Shown: piece after piece, positions 1-9,974 of the stretch
Numbering within the stretch: the stretch's first letter is position 1
How the letters are laid out: each line of letters opens with the position of its first letter
Assembly: GCA_019426215.1 (NCBI GenBank)
Contig: CM033400.1
Location: 25,714,568-25,778,567 of the forward strand
DNA length: 64,000 nucleotides
Reading direction: 5' to 3'
Source: Buddleja alternifolia
Lineage: Eukaryota; Streptophyta; Magnoliopsida; Lamiales; Scrophulariaceae
Notes under the pieces: model-generated
Database searches by the model: none
Told to the model about the DNA's origin: nothing
What the model saw: the letters and a program-made list of their open reading frames with translations, nothing else
Made by a program: the position numbers and the translations under genes

Positions 1-369
1 GTAGACCTTGAAAGAGTGGGATACAAAGATGAACCTTTCATTTTAGCGTCACAAGCTAAACAAGTATTTTTTGTTACCGATCCTATTGATAAGAGGTGGT
101 CCATTGTTTTATCGGCAAACAAAAATACATGTATTGAAGGTGATTATGAAGAAAGTGAAGATGATGGAGAAAACCCTATCTCCTTAGGTGATTCACAATC
201 AATTGATAGTGACGATGACTTGGATATAAGTGATGATGAATTGTATATGCGTCAAGATCACCAAGAGGGGATATGGATTAATCCGTCAGTTCGTCGCCGT
301 ACTAAAAAAAATGGTCGTACCGATGGGAAGCAAAAGACTGCTAAGCCAACGACAAAAAGAAAACGATGA
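1..369 (+). CDS. TNP2-type CACTA transposase, C-terminal end (partial)
   Basis: The reading frame is open from the first base (VDLERVGYKDEPF...) and stops at TGA 367-369, giving 122 C-terminal residues. The core around DEPFILASQAKQVFFVTDP matches the DUF4216 region found near the C-terminus of plant CACTA TNP2 transposases. It is followed by an acidic stretch rich in Asp, Glu and Ser and a basic tail (RRRTKKNGR, TTKRKR) that could be a nuclear localisation signal. TNP2 proteins cut and join the transposon ends in the nucleus. The catalytic part lies upstream of the window. No frameshift or stop is seen in the visible part, and the next gene starts 465 bp downstream on the same strand. Confidence 0.85.
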   Translation, partial: VDLERVGYKDEPFILASQAKQVFFVTDPIDKRWSIVLSANKNTCIEGDYEESEDDGENPISLGDSQSIDSDDDLDISDDELYMRQDHQEGIWINPSVRRRTKKNGRTDGKQKTAKPTTKRKR

Positions 370-833
370 AAGGTATTAGAATTTATTTCATAATTGTATG
401 ATAGACTTCTTTCAATATTTATACTTAGTTGCTAGAAAATTTATATTCTTGAGATTTGCCAATTTTTGTGGAAAATTTAAGGGAAATAGGGGTTGATTGA
501 TTTTAAGGTTAATTTGGTTTAGCTGGGGGTTAATTATGTTTAATTGAGGATTAAATTTTGTTTATTTTGTGGTTTAGGATAATTTTGTTTATTTTGTGAT
601 TTATTACTTCTATTTGAAATTTATTATTGCCAAATGAATCTGCCAAATTTATATGAAGATAACTTCTGTATTTATTACGTCTATTTGAAATTTATTATTG
701 CCAAATGAATCTGCCAAATTTATATGAAGATAACTTCTGTATTTATTACGTCTATTTGAAATTTATTATTGCCAAATGAATCTGCCAAATTTATATGAAT
801 CTAACTTCTGTATTATTTGTCTTTTGTAGGTCG
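370..833 (+). other. Spacer between the two CACTA genes, with probable 5' UTR intron
   Basis: This AT-rich stretch has no coding potential. It holds the 71-bp tandem repeat at 601-812 and ends in TATTATTTGTCTTTTGTAG (up to 829), which looks like a 3' splice site four bases before the ATG at 834. The downstream gene may therefore have a 5' untranslated exon further upstream. I could not identify a TATA box with confidence. Confidence 0.5.
601..812 (+). repeat. 71-bp tandem repeat, three copies
   Basis: The unit beginning TTATTAC(T/G)TCTATTTG starts at 601, 672 and 743, an exact 71-bp period. Copies one and two differ by one or two bases. Copy three diverges at its end, where GAAGATAACTTC becomes GAATCTAACTTC. 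The array ends about 20 bp before the coding start of the CACTA second gene, inside what looks like its promoter or 5' intron. Confidence 0.9.
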
Positions 834-3800
834 ATGGCTTCAAATCCTGATGGTAGTTTTCCCGACGATGATGTATATGGATCAGATAGCGGTCATGAGA
901 AGGACATACGGAGAGGTGTCTCTGCTATGAAAAAAGTTGTCAATGCCAGAAGTAAAGGCATAAGGCTACCTGTCGGCTGGAATGACAGAGGTCAGCCAAT
1001 TAACCCCAACAAATCAATATTTGTTGGGTATATAGGCGTGCAGGTTCGGCAGAAGGTGTCGATTGCCATTAGTACTTGGCGCAAAGTCCCGTCAGCAACA
1101 AAAAAAAACATTTGGGATGAGATGAAGGTAATTTGGATATTATCTTATTTGTAAGTGTTAATGTATTATCATATTCTCTAAATTATAATTTTATATATAC
1201 TTTATTGTTTGTTTTTTGTAGTTGGCGTTTGATATTGACGAAAGTCGACAAAAGTACGTACTAGCAGAAGCTGGGAGGCTAGCACGTAACTTCAGGAGCT
1301 ACATAAGCAGAAAGTATGTGCGAGATGATGATGGAAACGTTAATGTCAACCCACCTCCACAATATGAGATATCCCAAGCCGATTGGGCGGCATTTTTAGA
1401 GGTTCGCTTAGGTGAACCTTGGCAGGTAGCTAGTCATTTTAATTTACAGTTTCATTTGTTGGTTATTGCGTTTATATTTAGCTAATAATTTGATAATGTA
1501 ATAAACAGAAAATAAGCATTGACAATCAGGAAAGAGCAAAGAACCCTGAATATCCTTACCGGAAAGGGAGTTTTGGAGATGCTGTTGTGGAGCAAATGGA
1601 GGTATGTAGTTCATTTAGCAGTGAATCCTTACAATTTTTTTAATAATAATTCTATGTTAATGCATACATATATTTTTTAATGAAAATACAGATAAATAAA
1701 AGAAGGGATACGGGATCCGATTGTACAGAAGAGTGGTGAATGAAATGGTGAGTTATTGGCAATTTTAGCTCTATTAATTGTTTTATTGAAATACTATTAA
1801 AAGCACAAGGTTCACTATTTTTTTTAATTTTTAAAAATATATCATTACAGGAGAGCATTTCACAAGAGAGCACTAGCCATAGTGGAACTTACACGAGTCG
1901 AGATGACCTATTGGCTAAAGCTATTAAAAGGAAAGAGCATCCGGGTCGCGTTAGGGGTGTTGGCTTTGGGGTCTCACAAAGAGACTATTTTAAGGATCCA
2001 AAGCCTGCTTCAGAAAAGGAGATGGAAAACTTGAGAAACATAGTGAAAAACCTCTCCGAAACTATGGTTGCCATGCAACAACGAATTGATGTTTTGGAAG
2101 CCCCTAACTCGCGTCAGCCACATGAAGATGACGTCATTTCTTTGAAAGATAGCAGCCCAGAACCAGGTTATAAGATGCTTCCTGAGGTAAAATATTTGAA
2201 CTTGTTTATTAATCATATAACTTGCGACTCTCTATTTTCTGTAAATCATACAAAACTTTCTAATATAATGTTGTATATATATATATACGTGTGTGTGTAG
2301 GGTATCACTCCATGTCAATTAGCACTTTCATCTCCATCATATCGTGTGGTGGCTAAAGGACAGCTATACAATCGATCAGAGACTGATAGAACACTTCACA
2401 ACTGTCAATTAGCCACCAACAATGTGAAAGTGCGCATTGACACTGCAGTTGAGGCTAATACACTCCTGCCCGTCCCTCTCAATGATGAAATATTCTCCAT
2501 TTCTCATGCGCTGGGTACCTTTGTTGCTTGGCCAGCGAGTCTTGTCATTGTCACTGCTGCACCGGTATGTAATTAATAGCTAGTCATTAATAAATTATAA
2601 CAATTTGTTTGAGGTTACTAAATATACTTTGGTGTGTAACATTTATATTTTATTTTCTTGCTTAAACAGTCCAAATCATCTGCAAACCGTAAGTCAGGGA
2701 CGTCGAAGCGGTCAGCTGTCAAAGGAAAATCTCAAGTGGCCGAGCCTGCAGGTGAAGTAGACATATGTGCAGATCTTCAACTAGATGGACTCCCTAATGA
2801 CCTTGTATTTCTGGGAAAGTACACGAAGATGATGAAGATTGATGCCCAGATCAATATATATATGGACGAAGCCATTATGAATGTTTCATTTCCAGAGTTC
2901 ATTGGGAGGGAGGAGATCTATCACCTTCTGTGTAGAAAAGAAATAGGAGCCTCTATCATTACAGCGTACATAAAGTAAGTTTTTTAATTATTTTATTACA
3001 TCTAAACTACGATTATTTTCGTCACTCGAAATTCATTTTTTATGCTCAATTTAGGTGTTTGTGGTTTAACTACGTGATCCCCGAAGGAAAAGAAACAAGT
3101 TTCGGGTTCCTTAGCCCACATTCCATAGCTGCTCAAACAGACCCGTCAGTTCAACAAGTGCAGTACATAGCACGTGCTATGATGCAGAGTACACAACAAA
3201 ATAAGTTATTTCTTGCACCTTACAACACCGGGTGAGCTACTAAAGACTCGATTTTAATTTGTAAAACTAGCTACGCAAAACAAATTTTCAACTATCTTTT
3301 GAATGCTTTGTAGGGGTCATTGGTTGTTGCTTGCAATTAATCCATTTAAAGAGATTGTTTACTATCTGGATTCTGTGCATGGTGAGCCGCAATACCGAGA
3401 TGATATGATACTAAAATTCAATCAGTAAGTTTTTCATTCAATCAATGTATCCATTATATTTAATATTTTTTTAAATTGTATTTATTTCACATAATTTCTT
3501 GTTTTTAACATATTTTCTTGTTTTTTATATTTTTTTATAGAGCTGTGCACATATTTCGTGCAAACTGCAACAACCAATCCAACAAATCCAAAAACTCGGA
3601 CTGTAAATGGTTTACTATAAAGGTTAGCGTTTTCTAGGTTCATGAGATTATATATTCGTATAGAAGTTCGTCTTCTAATACAATGTAAGTTTGATTGCTT
3701 TTGTAGTGCCCCCGGCAGACCAACGAGGTGGATTGTGGCTATTTCGTTATGAGATTCATGAAAGAGATTATTAGCCACGGACTATCTATAATCCCAACAG

Positions 3801-4032
3801 CGGTATACATAATCCTTATATATATATATATATATACTTAATTCTATTACTTTTGAAATTATTAAACCTTAATTGGTAGGTAATTGAAATGTTATTTCAC
3901 TTTGCAATTAATCTCTATATATATACATATATCTTGCAGTACTTTAAGGATTGTCAATCCTTCTATACTGATGAGCAAATTGATGAAGTACGCTGCGAAG
4001 TTGCACGTTACATTTTCTTAGCAGCTCCTTAG
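834..4032 (+). CDS. CACTA second gene: plant transposase (Ptta/En/Spm) domain joined to Ulp1-like cysteine protease
   Basis: Twelve exons can be placed by GT-AG sites and similarity: 834-1127, 1222-1425, 1509-1601, 1703-1747, 1851-2186, 2301-2564, 2670-2974, 3055-3231, 3314-3424, 3541-3622, 3707-3802, 3940-4032. They sum to 2,100 nt and read without interruption for 699 residues to TAG. The start follows a splice-acceptor-like TTTTGTAG. Residues about 1-240 match the Transposase_24 family (PTTA/En/Spm), including ERAKNPEYPYRKGSF and EHPGRVRGVGFGV. Residues about 240-290 look coiled-coil. Residues about 325-412 resemble the DUF8039 region. The C-terminal 190 residues are a C48/Ulp1 peptidase with all four key positions: His575 (GHWLLL), Asp592 (YYLDS), Gln641 and Cys647 (RQTNEVDCG). 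Ulp1 proteases cleave SUMO or related modifiers; the substrate here is unknown. The acceptor of exon 4 is uncertain (1703 or 1706, both in frame). Confidence 0.82.
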
Positions 4033-4295
4033 AAATTAGGTAATTTAGTTTTTGTACATTGTGACTTGCTATAAATTGAGATTTGATTTATTGTATTTCG
4101 TAAGGTCATTAGTAATTTAATTAGTTAATTGTACATTTTGTTGGAGATTAAAGATGGTAATATTGAAGTTTGGGATGATGTTTGCTTATGTTGAATATGT
4201 TTTGTTGTTAGTTGAAATTTGTTGATTGGATCATTGCATATTACAGGCACTATCATGACAGCGCAATAAATAATTAAAAAAAAAACAGAAAAAAA
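4033..4295 (+). other. 3' flank of the CACTA second gene
   Basis: AT-rich non-coding sequence between the TAG of the protease gene and the subterminal repeats. It presumably holds the 3' UTR and polyadenylation signal. No ORF or repeat of note was seen. Confidence 0.5.
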
Positions 4296-4716
4296 ACAGC
4301 GGTTCTGCAGAACCGCTGCTACAGTTCTCACCTGTGGCAGCGGTTCTGGGAAAACCGCTGCCAAAGGTCTCACCTGTGGAAGCGGTTTTGGGAGAACCGC
4401 TTCCACAGGTCAGACCTTTGGCAGCGGTTCTGGGGAAACCGCTGCCAAAGGTCTCACCTGTGGAAGCGGTTCTCCCAAAACCGCTGCCACAGGTGAGACC
4501 TTTGGCAGCGGTTTTCCCAGAACCGCTGCCACAGGTCCGTTATTTTTTTTTATTTTTTTGGTTTTTTCGCAGCGGTGTTCAGGAAACCGCTGTCATAGGT
4601 AGACCTATTACAGCGGTTTTGTAACCGCTGTCATAGGTCCACCCCTATACCAGCGGTACCTTTGACAGCGGTTAAAACCGCTGCCATAGGCCCAAAAAAA
4701 CCGCTGTCATAGGTCA
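4296..4716 (+). repeat. CACTA subterminal palindromic repeats
   Basis: About 420 bp is built almost entirely of short inverted units of the type GGCAGCGGTT...AACCGCTGCC, separated by AAAGGTCTCACCTGTGG or its complement. At least eight AGCGGTT/AACCGCT pairs are visible, many folding into perfect hairpins. The right third uses a variant, CCGCTGTCATAGGT. In CACTA elements such repeats bind the TNPA-type protein and define the transposon end. Translations across this block (4334-4624 on +, 4125-4406 on -) are repeat artefacts. Confidence 0.88.
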
Positions 4717-4730
4717 TTTTTGTAGTAGTG
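4717..4730 (+). repeat. CACTA right terminal inverted repeat
   Basis: TTTTTGTAGTAGTG is the complement of CACTACTACAAAAA. The 13 bases beginning CACTA fit the conserved plant CACTA end cut by TNP2 transposase. The flank continues with ATT, a possible 3-bp target duplication that needs the left end for confirmation. Confidence 0.9.
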
Positions 4731-5357
4731 ATTTCAGCATAGTTTTGACTTTCTTGTGTATGTACGTGTTATTTTTAAGGGTTTGCTGAGGTAAGGTATT
4801 TATAGGCAATTTCTTGGGATTTGTCTGTTGGACACATGTAGGTGCGTGCCTCTCACGCGCGAGTGAGTCATACCTTTTCTCTAACATTCCTGAAATCCTG
4901 CGGCACTGATTTGATGTGGCAGGTTTGAACTCTAAAATTTTGACAGACTAAGCCAGTTGGTAGCTTGCGCTGTATACAATCTATTCTTATCACATTTAAT
5001 GCTCTTATCAAGCATTTAATGCATTTGAATTTATTTCCCGTTGGAAATAAATGCCCTTTCAATGATTGCATTTAAGTCCTTAGCGACTTCGGAATTTATT
5101 TGAGGTGAATATGATCTTCTTGATCGCTTGATTGCTTTGAGGGCTTGCTTCATGCATCCTGAAATAGTACATAGCGATTGGCCATCACTTAAGACAAAAT
5201 CTTCATTTGGGCTTGATTTCATACGCTGATCTTCAAATTCATCTCTAATAAATTCACCTAAAATTCTACTAGCGACTTGGTATCCAATACTTAGTCTAAA
5301 ATCTACAAAGATAAAAATTACAAGGTTAACAAAATTACAAACTTTCAAATGCTTATA
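4731..5357 (-). repeat. SIRE-like LTR fragment, minus orientation
   Basis: Read on the minus strand this matches part of the SIRE-like LTRs elsewhere in the window. Shared landmarks are GCCTATAAATACC (TATA region), the CACTCGCG(C)GTGAG block, and the module in which GCATTTAATGC alternates with GATAAGAGCATTAAATG. The right end, with CTTAGTCTAAAAT and CTACAAAGAT, matches 33708-33735. The CACTA element bounds the fragment on the left and the Athila-like LTR on the right, so it is the oldest layer here. Confidence 0.75.
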
Positions 5358-7025
5358 TGACACGCTAAAAGCTAACGTGCTATAATAGCAAGTGCACTAG
5401 ACGTGTGTAGTAATAAGTGGACAAAAAGTCCGGGTTGTCGAACCACAAGGACTTGAATTCTAGTTAATGATTTTCGATAAAAGATAAGACAATTAAAGTA
5501 AAGTGCAAGAAAAAGATTAAACAAACGAAGAACCAAAGAGAAACGTACTATAGATTTAATCTCACGTATGATACAATGACTAAGGCACATGCTACAACCG
5601 AATCTACTCGTCAATATATATGAGCTACTCTTCGAATTATTAGACTCCTATTGCTTTGGTGGAAACTCCTAAATTAACTATTACCCGATGTCTCGGCACA
5701 TAATAATCCTATGATTAATTGACGGTTCTCTAAATATGTCTATCCGAGAATCTAATCAAAAATCACGCATTAACGTTCTAGAGCTTCCCCGAACGAATCC
5801 GGCTAACAACACCCGGGAATCTTTACCTATTTCTAGGGCAATCCCTCATTTATTTCGGATGATATGTTAATTCTCTTGCACCCTAATCTATTTTCTCTCG
5901 AACAACTAGATTAGGCAAGATAGCAAGCATATGGTGATCAAACACATGATTGGAATAAAAGCATAGAATTAACACACAAAGCAATAGGAGAATTAATACA
6001 AAGAGCAACTTCACATATATTGATTCATAAATTTGGCCTTCACATGGCCTTAGTTCTACAATATTAGCCTCTCATCAAAGCCTTAAGAAAATCTAATACA
6101 AACATATACATACTCATGGAAATAAACATGTAAATGCAAATAATTAAAACTCCCTCAATTGATTGATGATGGATCTTTGCTCTTCCACTTCAATCCTTAA
6201 CTCCTCTCTCTTTGTTTTCCTCCAAAAGTGATCAAGAATGGTGATCAATGATGATGAGTGAAAAGTGATGGCCAAAATGCCTTTCCCTCTCCCCTCCTCC
6301 CAGATGTGTCGGTCAATTGTGCTCAAAAATGCCTTAAGAAGACCACAACAAATCAGCTCCTAGTGTGTGTCCTCCACTAGTGTGTCATCCACTACTCTTA
6401 AAGTGAGTAGTATAAAATTCCCTAAAGTAGATCTATTAAGAAACATACTTATGACATCCCTCTCATACATGTGATGACCTCTTGGCTTTAAATGTTCCAT
6501 TCCCCCATCAAATGATGATCTTTTGGCTGAAAAGAATCTCAATTCGGGTGTGGACACGCCTAGGCGTGGCATTACGGCGCTTGGGCGCGGGATTCAGAAT
6601 GCTGAAATTAAATGCAATGTATCCTGCGCAGCAATCGTATTTCATTCATAACTGTCTCCACGAAACTCCGATTTGGATGATTCAAGTCCTCATTTGAAGC
6701 TAACACATAGTTCTACAACATTGTAGAAGGGAACTGCATCCAATTCGGCCTCTAAACATACGGAAATAGCGCTCGAACGTGGAAAGTGGTGTAGATACGG
6801 CGCCCGGGCGTGGACAAGATGGCGCCTAGGCGTAGGGGTGCGTAGCAATTTGGCCTAAACTTGTTTTATACGTCATTTTTCATCCCGTTCTTTGATTGTA
6901 TCCATTTAAGACCTGAAATCACTTAATGCACGAATTAAACGCACATGTGGCAAGAATCAAGCGATAAATGAACCTAAGACATAAACGCAAAGGGGCTTAA
7001 AAACACGTAAAAATGCCTCTTATCA
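5358..7025 (-). repeat. Athila-like 3' LTR
   Basis: On the minus strand the LTR starts TGATAAGAGGCATTTTTACG (7025 leftward) and ends TTAGCGTGTCA (5358), so it has TG...CA ends and is 1,668 bp long. The terminal 100 bp, with GGTTCGACAACCCGGAC and TTATTACTACACACG, is shared with the solo LTRs at 16092-17996 and 40258-42184. They are relatives in one subfamily group but differ through most of their length. The LTR holds several GCGCC-type palindromic modules (about 6565-6590 and 6798-6832). No protein is encoded. Confidence 0.88.
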
Positions 7026-7066
7026 ACACCCCCACACTTATCAATTGATCGTCCTCGAGCAATAAG
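7026..7066 (-). other. Polypurine tract cassette next to the Athila 3' LTR
   Basis: On the minus strand this reads GAGGACGAT...ATAAGTGTGGGGGTGT directly before the LTR start TGATAAGAGG. The G-rich tract is the expected primer for plus-strand DNA synthesis. A second copy of the cassette lies about 1.3 kb further from the LTR. Confidence 0.75.
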
Positions 7067-8301
7067 AGTTTTAAGATAAGGAAACATCATCAATCAAAGA
7101 GAGAAACAAAAAGAAAACTACCTAACTCACTTTCGTGGAGTAAACGGTTGCATTTAGCGAATGCAACAAGCCTTTGAACCTTTAGTTACCTCAAAGGACG
7201 AGTTATAGTCTCGTGAGGGTTTGCAGACGATATACCCACAAAATCGAAAGATTTTCAACCCCGATCACTCAACGTAAATTACAATGATTAATAGCACACA
7301 ATGGTATGAATTCATCTGTTTAAGCTCATATTACAAATATATACACATCACACATTTGCTCATGTTACGCCTTAACATTGAAAAGATCATCCTAAGGGTG
7401 TAGTGTAATAAATCTCAAGTATTATAGTCAAGTGGCATTCTTACCACTTTTCAAACATTAACCCCATATTTATCAACTTTTGATTATTCACATGGTACGA
7501 GAATTGAATACAACTTCATAGCCACTTAAAAATTCATCACTTCATTCCACTTTCGGATTTATCTTATGCACTTTCAACTCGAAACATTAGAGGCTAGACC
7601 ATGTGCAATGTTTGATCCTCTTAGGCTTTCTATGACACCCGTGTAACGAGCTTTAGGCCAATAACTCCTAAACCAGATGGCTTTAGGGTATCAAATGTGG
7701 AGACACTCCTAAGGGCTTAATCGCTCGAGTGTCAAAGGCCACAAAATCAAACTAGGTCCTTATTCACTTAACACTTGCATTGGCTTGAGCTTAGCTCAAA
7801 TTAGCAAAATAGTACAGTATTCTAGGCATGGTGCTCTTCGCCCCCAGTATCTATTAAGCCTGACTTTTTCAGTCATACCAATGTTCAACCTCTTTTTATT
7901 ATTATTAAGCACACGAAGTTAACGTTCTCAACTCATAACACATGTGAAAATTCTAAGTTGATATTTCCGGGATCAAGCCTTTAAGTGTTTCAAAATGATT
8001 GCCCACTCAACTCCTCTACCTTCGATTTAGGTGCATATGTGAATCATCTTAAGGTTAATCTAGTCTAGTTAGGATCCCATAAGCAAAGAACGATGTGTAT
8101 AGCCATTAAAACCAAATTGATAGAGAAAACATACCATGTATTCACATTAACCATACTCAATGCCTCAAGTGAAGGGTTGAAATTCTATCAAAAAAAATTA
8201 AAATTGCACACATTTCACATGTAGAGGTACAGCACCCCCCAAACTTGGACCGAAATATGTAAAACATGAATCAACATGACTATAATGGATCTAGTATACC
8301 A
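7067..8301 (-). other. Non-coding region of Athila-like element between the two polypurine cassettes
   Basis: About 1.2 kb has only short random frames. Athila elements usually have a long untranslated stretch before the 3' LTR, and this fits. A further C-run (8234-8240 on the plus strand) is another weak purine tract on the minus strand. Nothing else was recognised. Confidence 0.55.
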
Positions 8302-8346
8302 TATACCCCCCCACACTTATTATGAACATTGTCCTCAATGTTTGAA
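8302..8346 (-). other. Second, internal polypurine-tract-like cassette
   Basis: On the minus strand this reads GAGGACAATGTTCATA, then ATAAGTGTGGGGGGG. The terminal cassette at 7026-7066 has the same two blocks (GAGGAC and ATAAGTGTGGGGG) with almost the same spacing, 10 against 9 bases. It lies about 310 bp downstream of the post-pol ORF stop. Confidence 0.65.
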
Positions 8347-8656
8347 AAAAAAGAGAAGGTCAAAGTACACGTCACCATGGGGAAGCTGAAAAGCAAACCC
8401 GAGTCCACTTAAGGCAATCAAGTCCACGGATGGCAATCACTGTGTCGATCACTACATAGGTAAACAAATGCTAGCCATACAGAGTATGAAACATTGGATA
8501 GAATAGAATAAAACAAAACGAGACAAACAAAAATTGAGAAACATGCATGGAAAGAAAACATCAAGCATCCAAACATAAAACATAAAATATCCAACAACCC
8601 AACAAAAGATATCCAAAAACAAAAAGAAACATGCATGGAAATAAAACAAGATAAGC

Positions 8657-9974
8657 CTAATCGGTGGTGCCAAAACGGTCAATGTAATCCTCATCCGCTC
8701 CGCCGAGATCATCCAAATCAATCAACGGGCTACCCTCATCATTATGAGCCTCATCATCACCTCCTTCAGGAACGAGAGCACCTGACTCGTGCATATCTGC
8801 GGGCTGCTGAGGCGGGGGGTGCGGGTAAGGTGGAGGAGCAGAATAATCAAACGGCCCCCAACCGACAAACGCATCATGCTCTACAAAAAGCTGACGGAAA
8901 TAAGCACAAGTGTCGGACATGACCACCCTCATCTCATCTCGCAACTCATCCCTCAATTCATCCTTTAATTGTCTAATGGCGGCGGCATCCATAGGTGGAA
9001 ACTGTGGGGAGCTAGTAGACCGGGATGAAGACGGGCGAGGCCTCTTGGAAGTAGCTGGTGGTGGAGGAGCCTGGGAGTCGTCATCTACCACGGTGAGATA
9101 AGAACCAGGAAGCTCAGTACACTCCATAGGAAATGTGGAAACCTTAGCCGCCTTGCATAAAGCTGTGATCAGTGACGGGAGAATGATGGGAATCTTCCGA
9201 GTGGGACCTTCTCCCTTTTGCTTAGCCAATTCTTTGTTAATCAACGGCCCTAACTCATTTTTCAACTTCCTAAAGTGGTCCGTCAAAGACTTGTGGATTA
9301 CCCGGGCAAAGTCCACAGCTTTCTTGGACATAATAGCGTAGATGAGGGTGGCCCGTTCCTTGTTTGCCTCTGATCGATTGGTACTCGGTAGTAAATTGAA
9401 TCGGATGAAGTCGAGCCAGAAAGCAGCCTCGGGTAATAGAGCCCTACGGGGACATGAGCTTCTCCGGGTACCCATTCCCACCCCTCTCGGCCAATAACCC
9501 GCAAATATCCGACAGGCTAACTCGGAGGCGCCCTGCATTGTAAAGAGTGATGAACTCGCATGTCTGAGGGGTCGGGGTGCCTATGCTCTCCCTAATCTAT
9601 CTCAACTCATAATTGACATGTTTGCCCCGGACCAAAAGGGTAGTCCCCAGCCATCCTCGTGTCTCAATCTCATCATAAACCCCGGAGCTGAAGAATTCCA
9701 GGACCCAAGGAAGATGAATGGCCTCGGGCTTTTGACAGAAAAACTGTAAGCGATGAAACTGTATCAATTCGTGCACAGAGGGCTGTCCCCGGGTGGTTAA
9801 ATAGTGCTCCTTAATAAGGGTGCGGGGGGTGCTCAAACTCTGACACATAATTTGGACTTGGGGATTTTCAAAACGGGTATTATCGGGAGTCTCGGGCTCA
9901 TTAGAGGAACCTTCACCCACTTTTTTCTTACCCTTGGACGGTCTGTTGGTAGTTCTCGTCATTTGCAACAACAA
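8657..9974 (-). pseudogene. Athila post-pol ORF (env-position protein), broken
   Basis: The ORF starts on the minus strand at an ATG near 9962 (MTRTTNRPSKGKKK). It reads to a TAG at about 9597, continues through GTPTPQTCEFITLYNAG, and changes frame near 9500-9540 into a 293-residue stretch ending at 8657. The N-terminus is basic, the middle has FSSGVYDEIETRGWLGTTL, and the C-terminal half is helical with a charged repeat (LKDELRDELRDEM), then proline-rich and very acidic. Plant Athila elements carry such an ORF in the position where retroviruses have env. I see no signal peptide or clear membrane segment. It may instead belong to the family annotated in plants as putative plant transposon protein. 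One stop and one frameshift separate it from an open gene. Confidence 0.6.

Larger units (their letters stand above)
1..4730 (+). mobile_element. CACTA (En/Spm-like) DNA transposon, right-hand part
   Basis: The element enters from the left window edge and ends at the motif TTTTTGTAGTAGTG, the reverse complement of CACTACTACAAAAA, a typical plant CACTA terminus. In order it carries the 3' end of a TNP2-type transposase gene, a multi-exon second gene with a plant transposase domain and a Ulp1-like protease, and about 420 bp of palindromic subterminal repeats. This is the usual CACTA layout (transposase, second ORF, subterminal repeats, terminal inverted repeat). The left terminus and the 3-bp target duplication cannot be checked because the left end lies outside the window. 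It interrupts a minus-strand SIRE-like LTR that resumes at 4731, so it is younger than that LTR. Confidence 0.9.

Noticed and set aside
4334..4624. A 96-codon frame with repeated KPLPQVRPLAAV-type units (and a mirror frame on the minus strand)
   Set aside because: It arises only from the palindromic CACTA subterminal repeats; both strands are open for the same reason.
4296..4716. CRISPR-like array of short palindromic repeats
   Set aside because: Units are inverted and contiguous without unique spacers, and the block ends in a CACTA terminus in a plant genome.
8635..9341. Plus-strand frames over the Athila post-pol ORF
   Set aside because: Antisense shadows of the minus-strand ORF, with no similarity of their own that I recognise.
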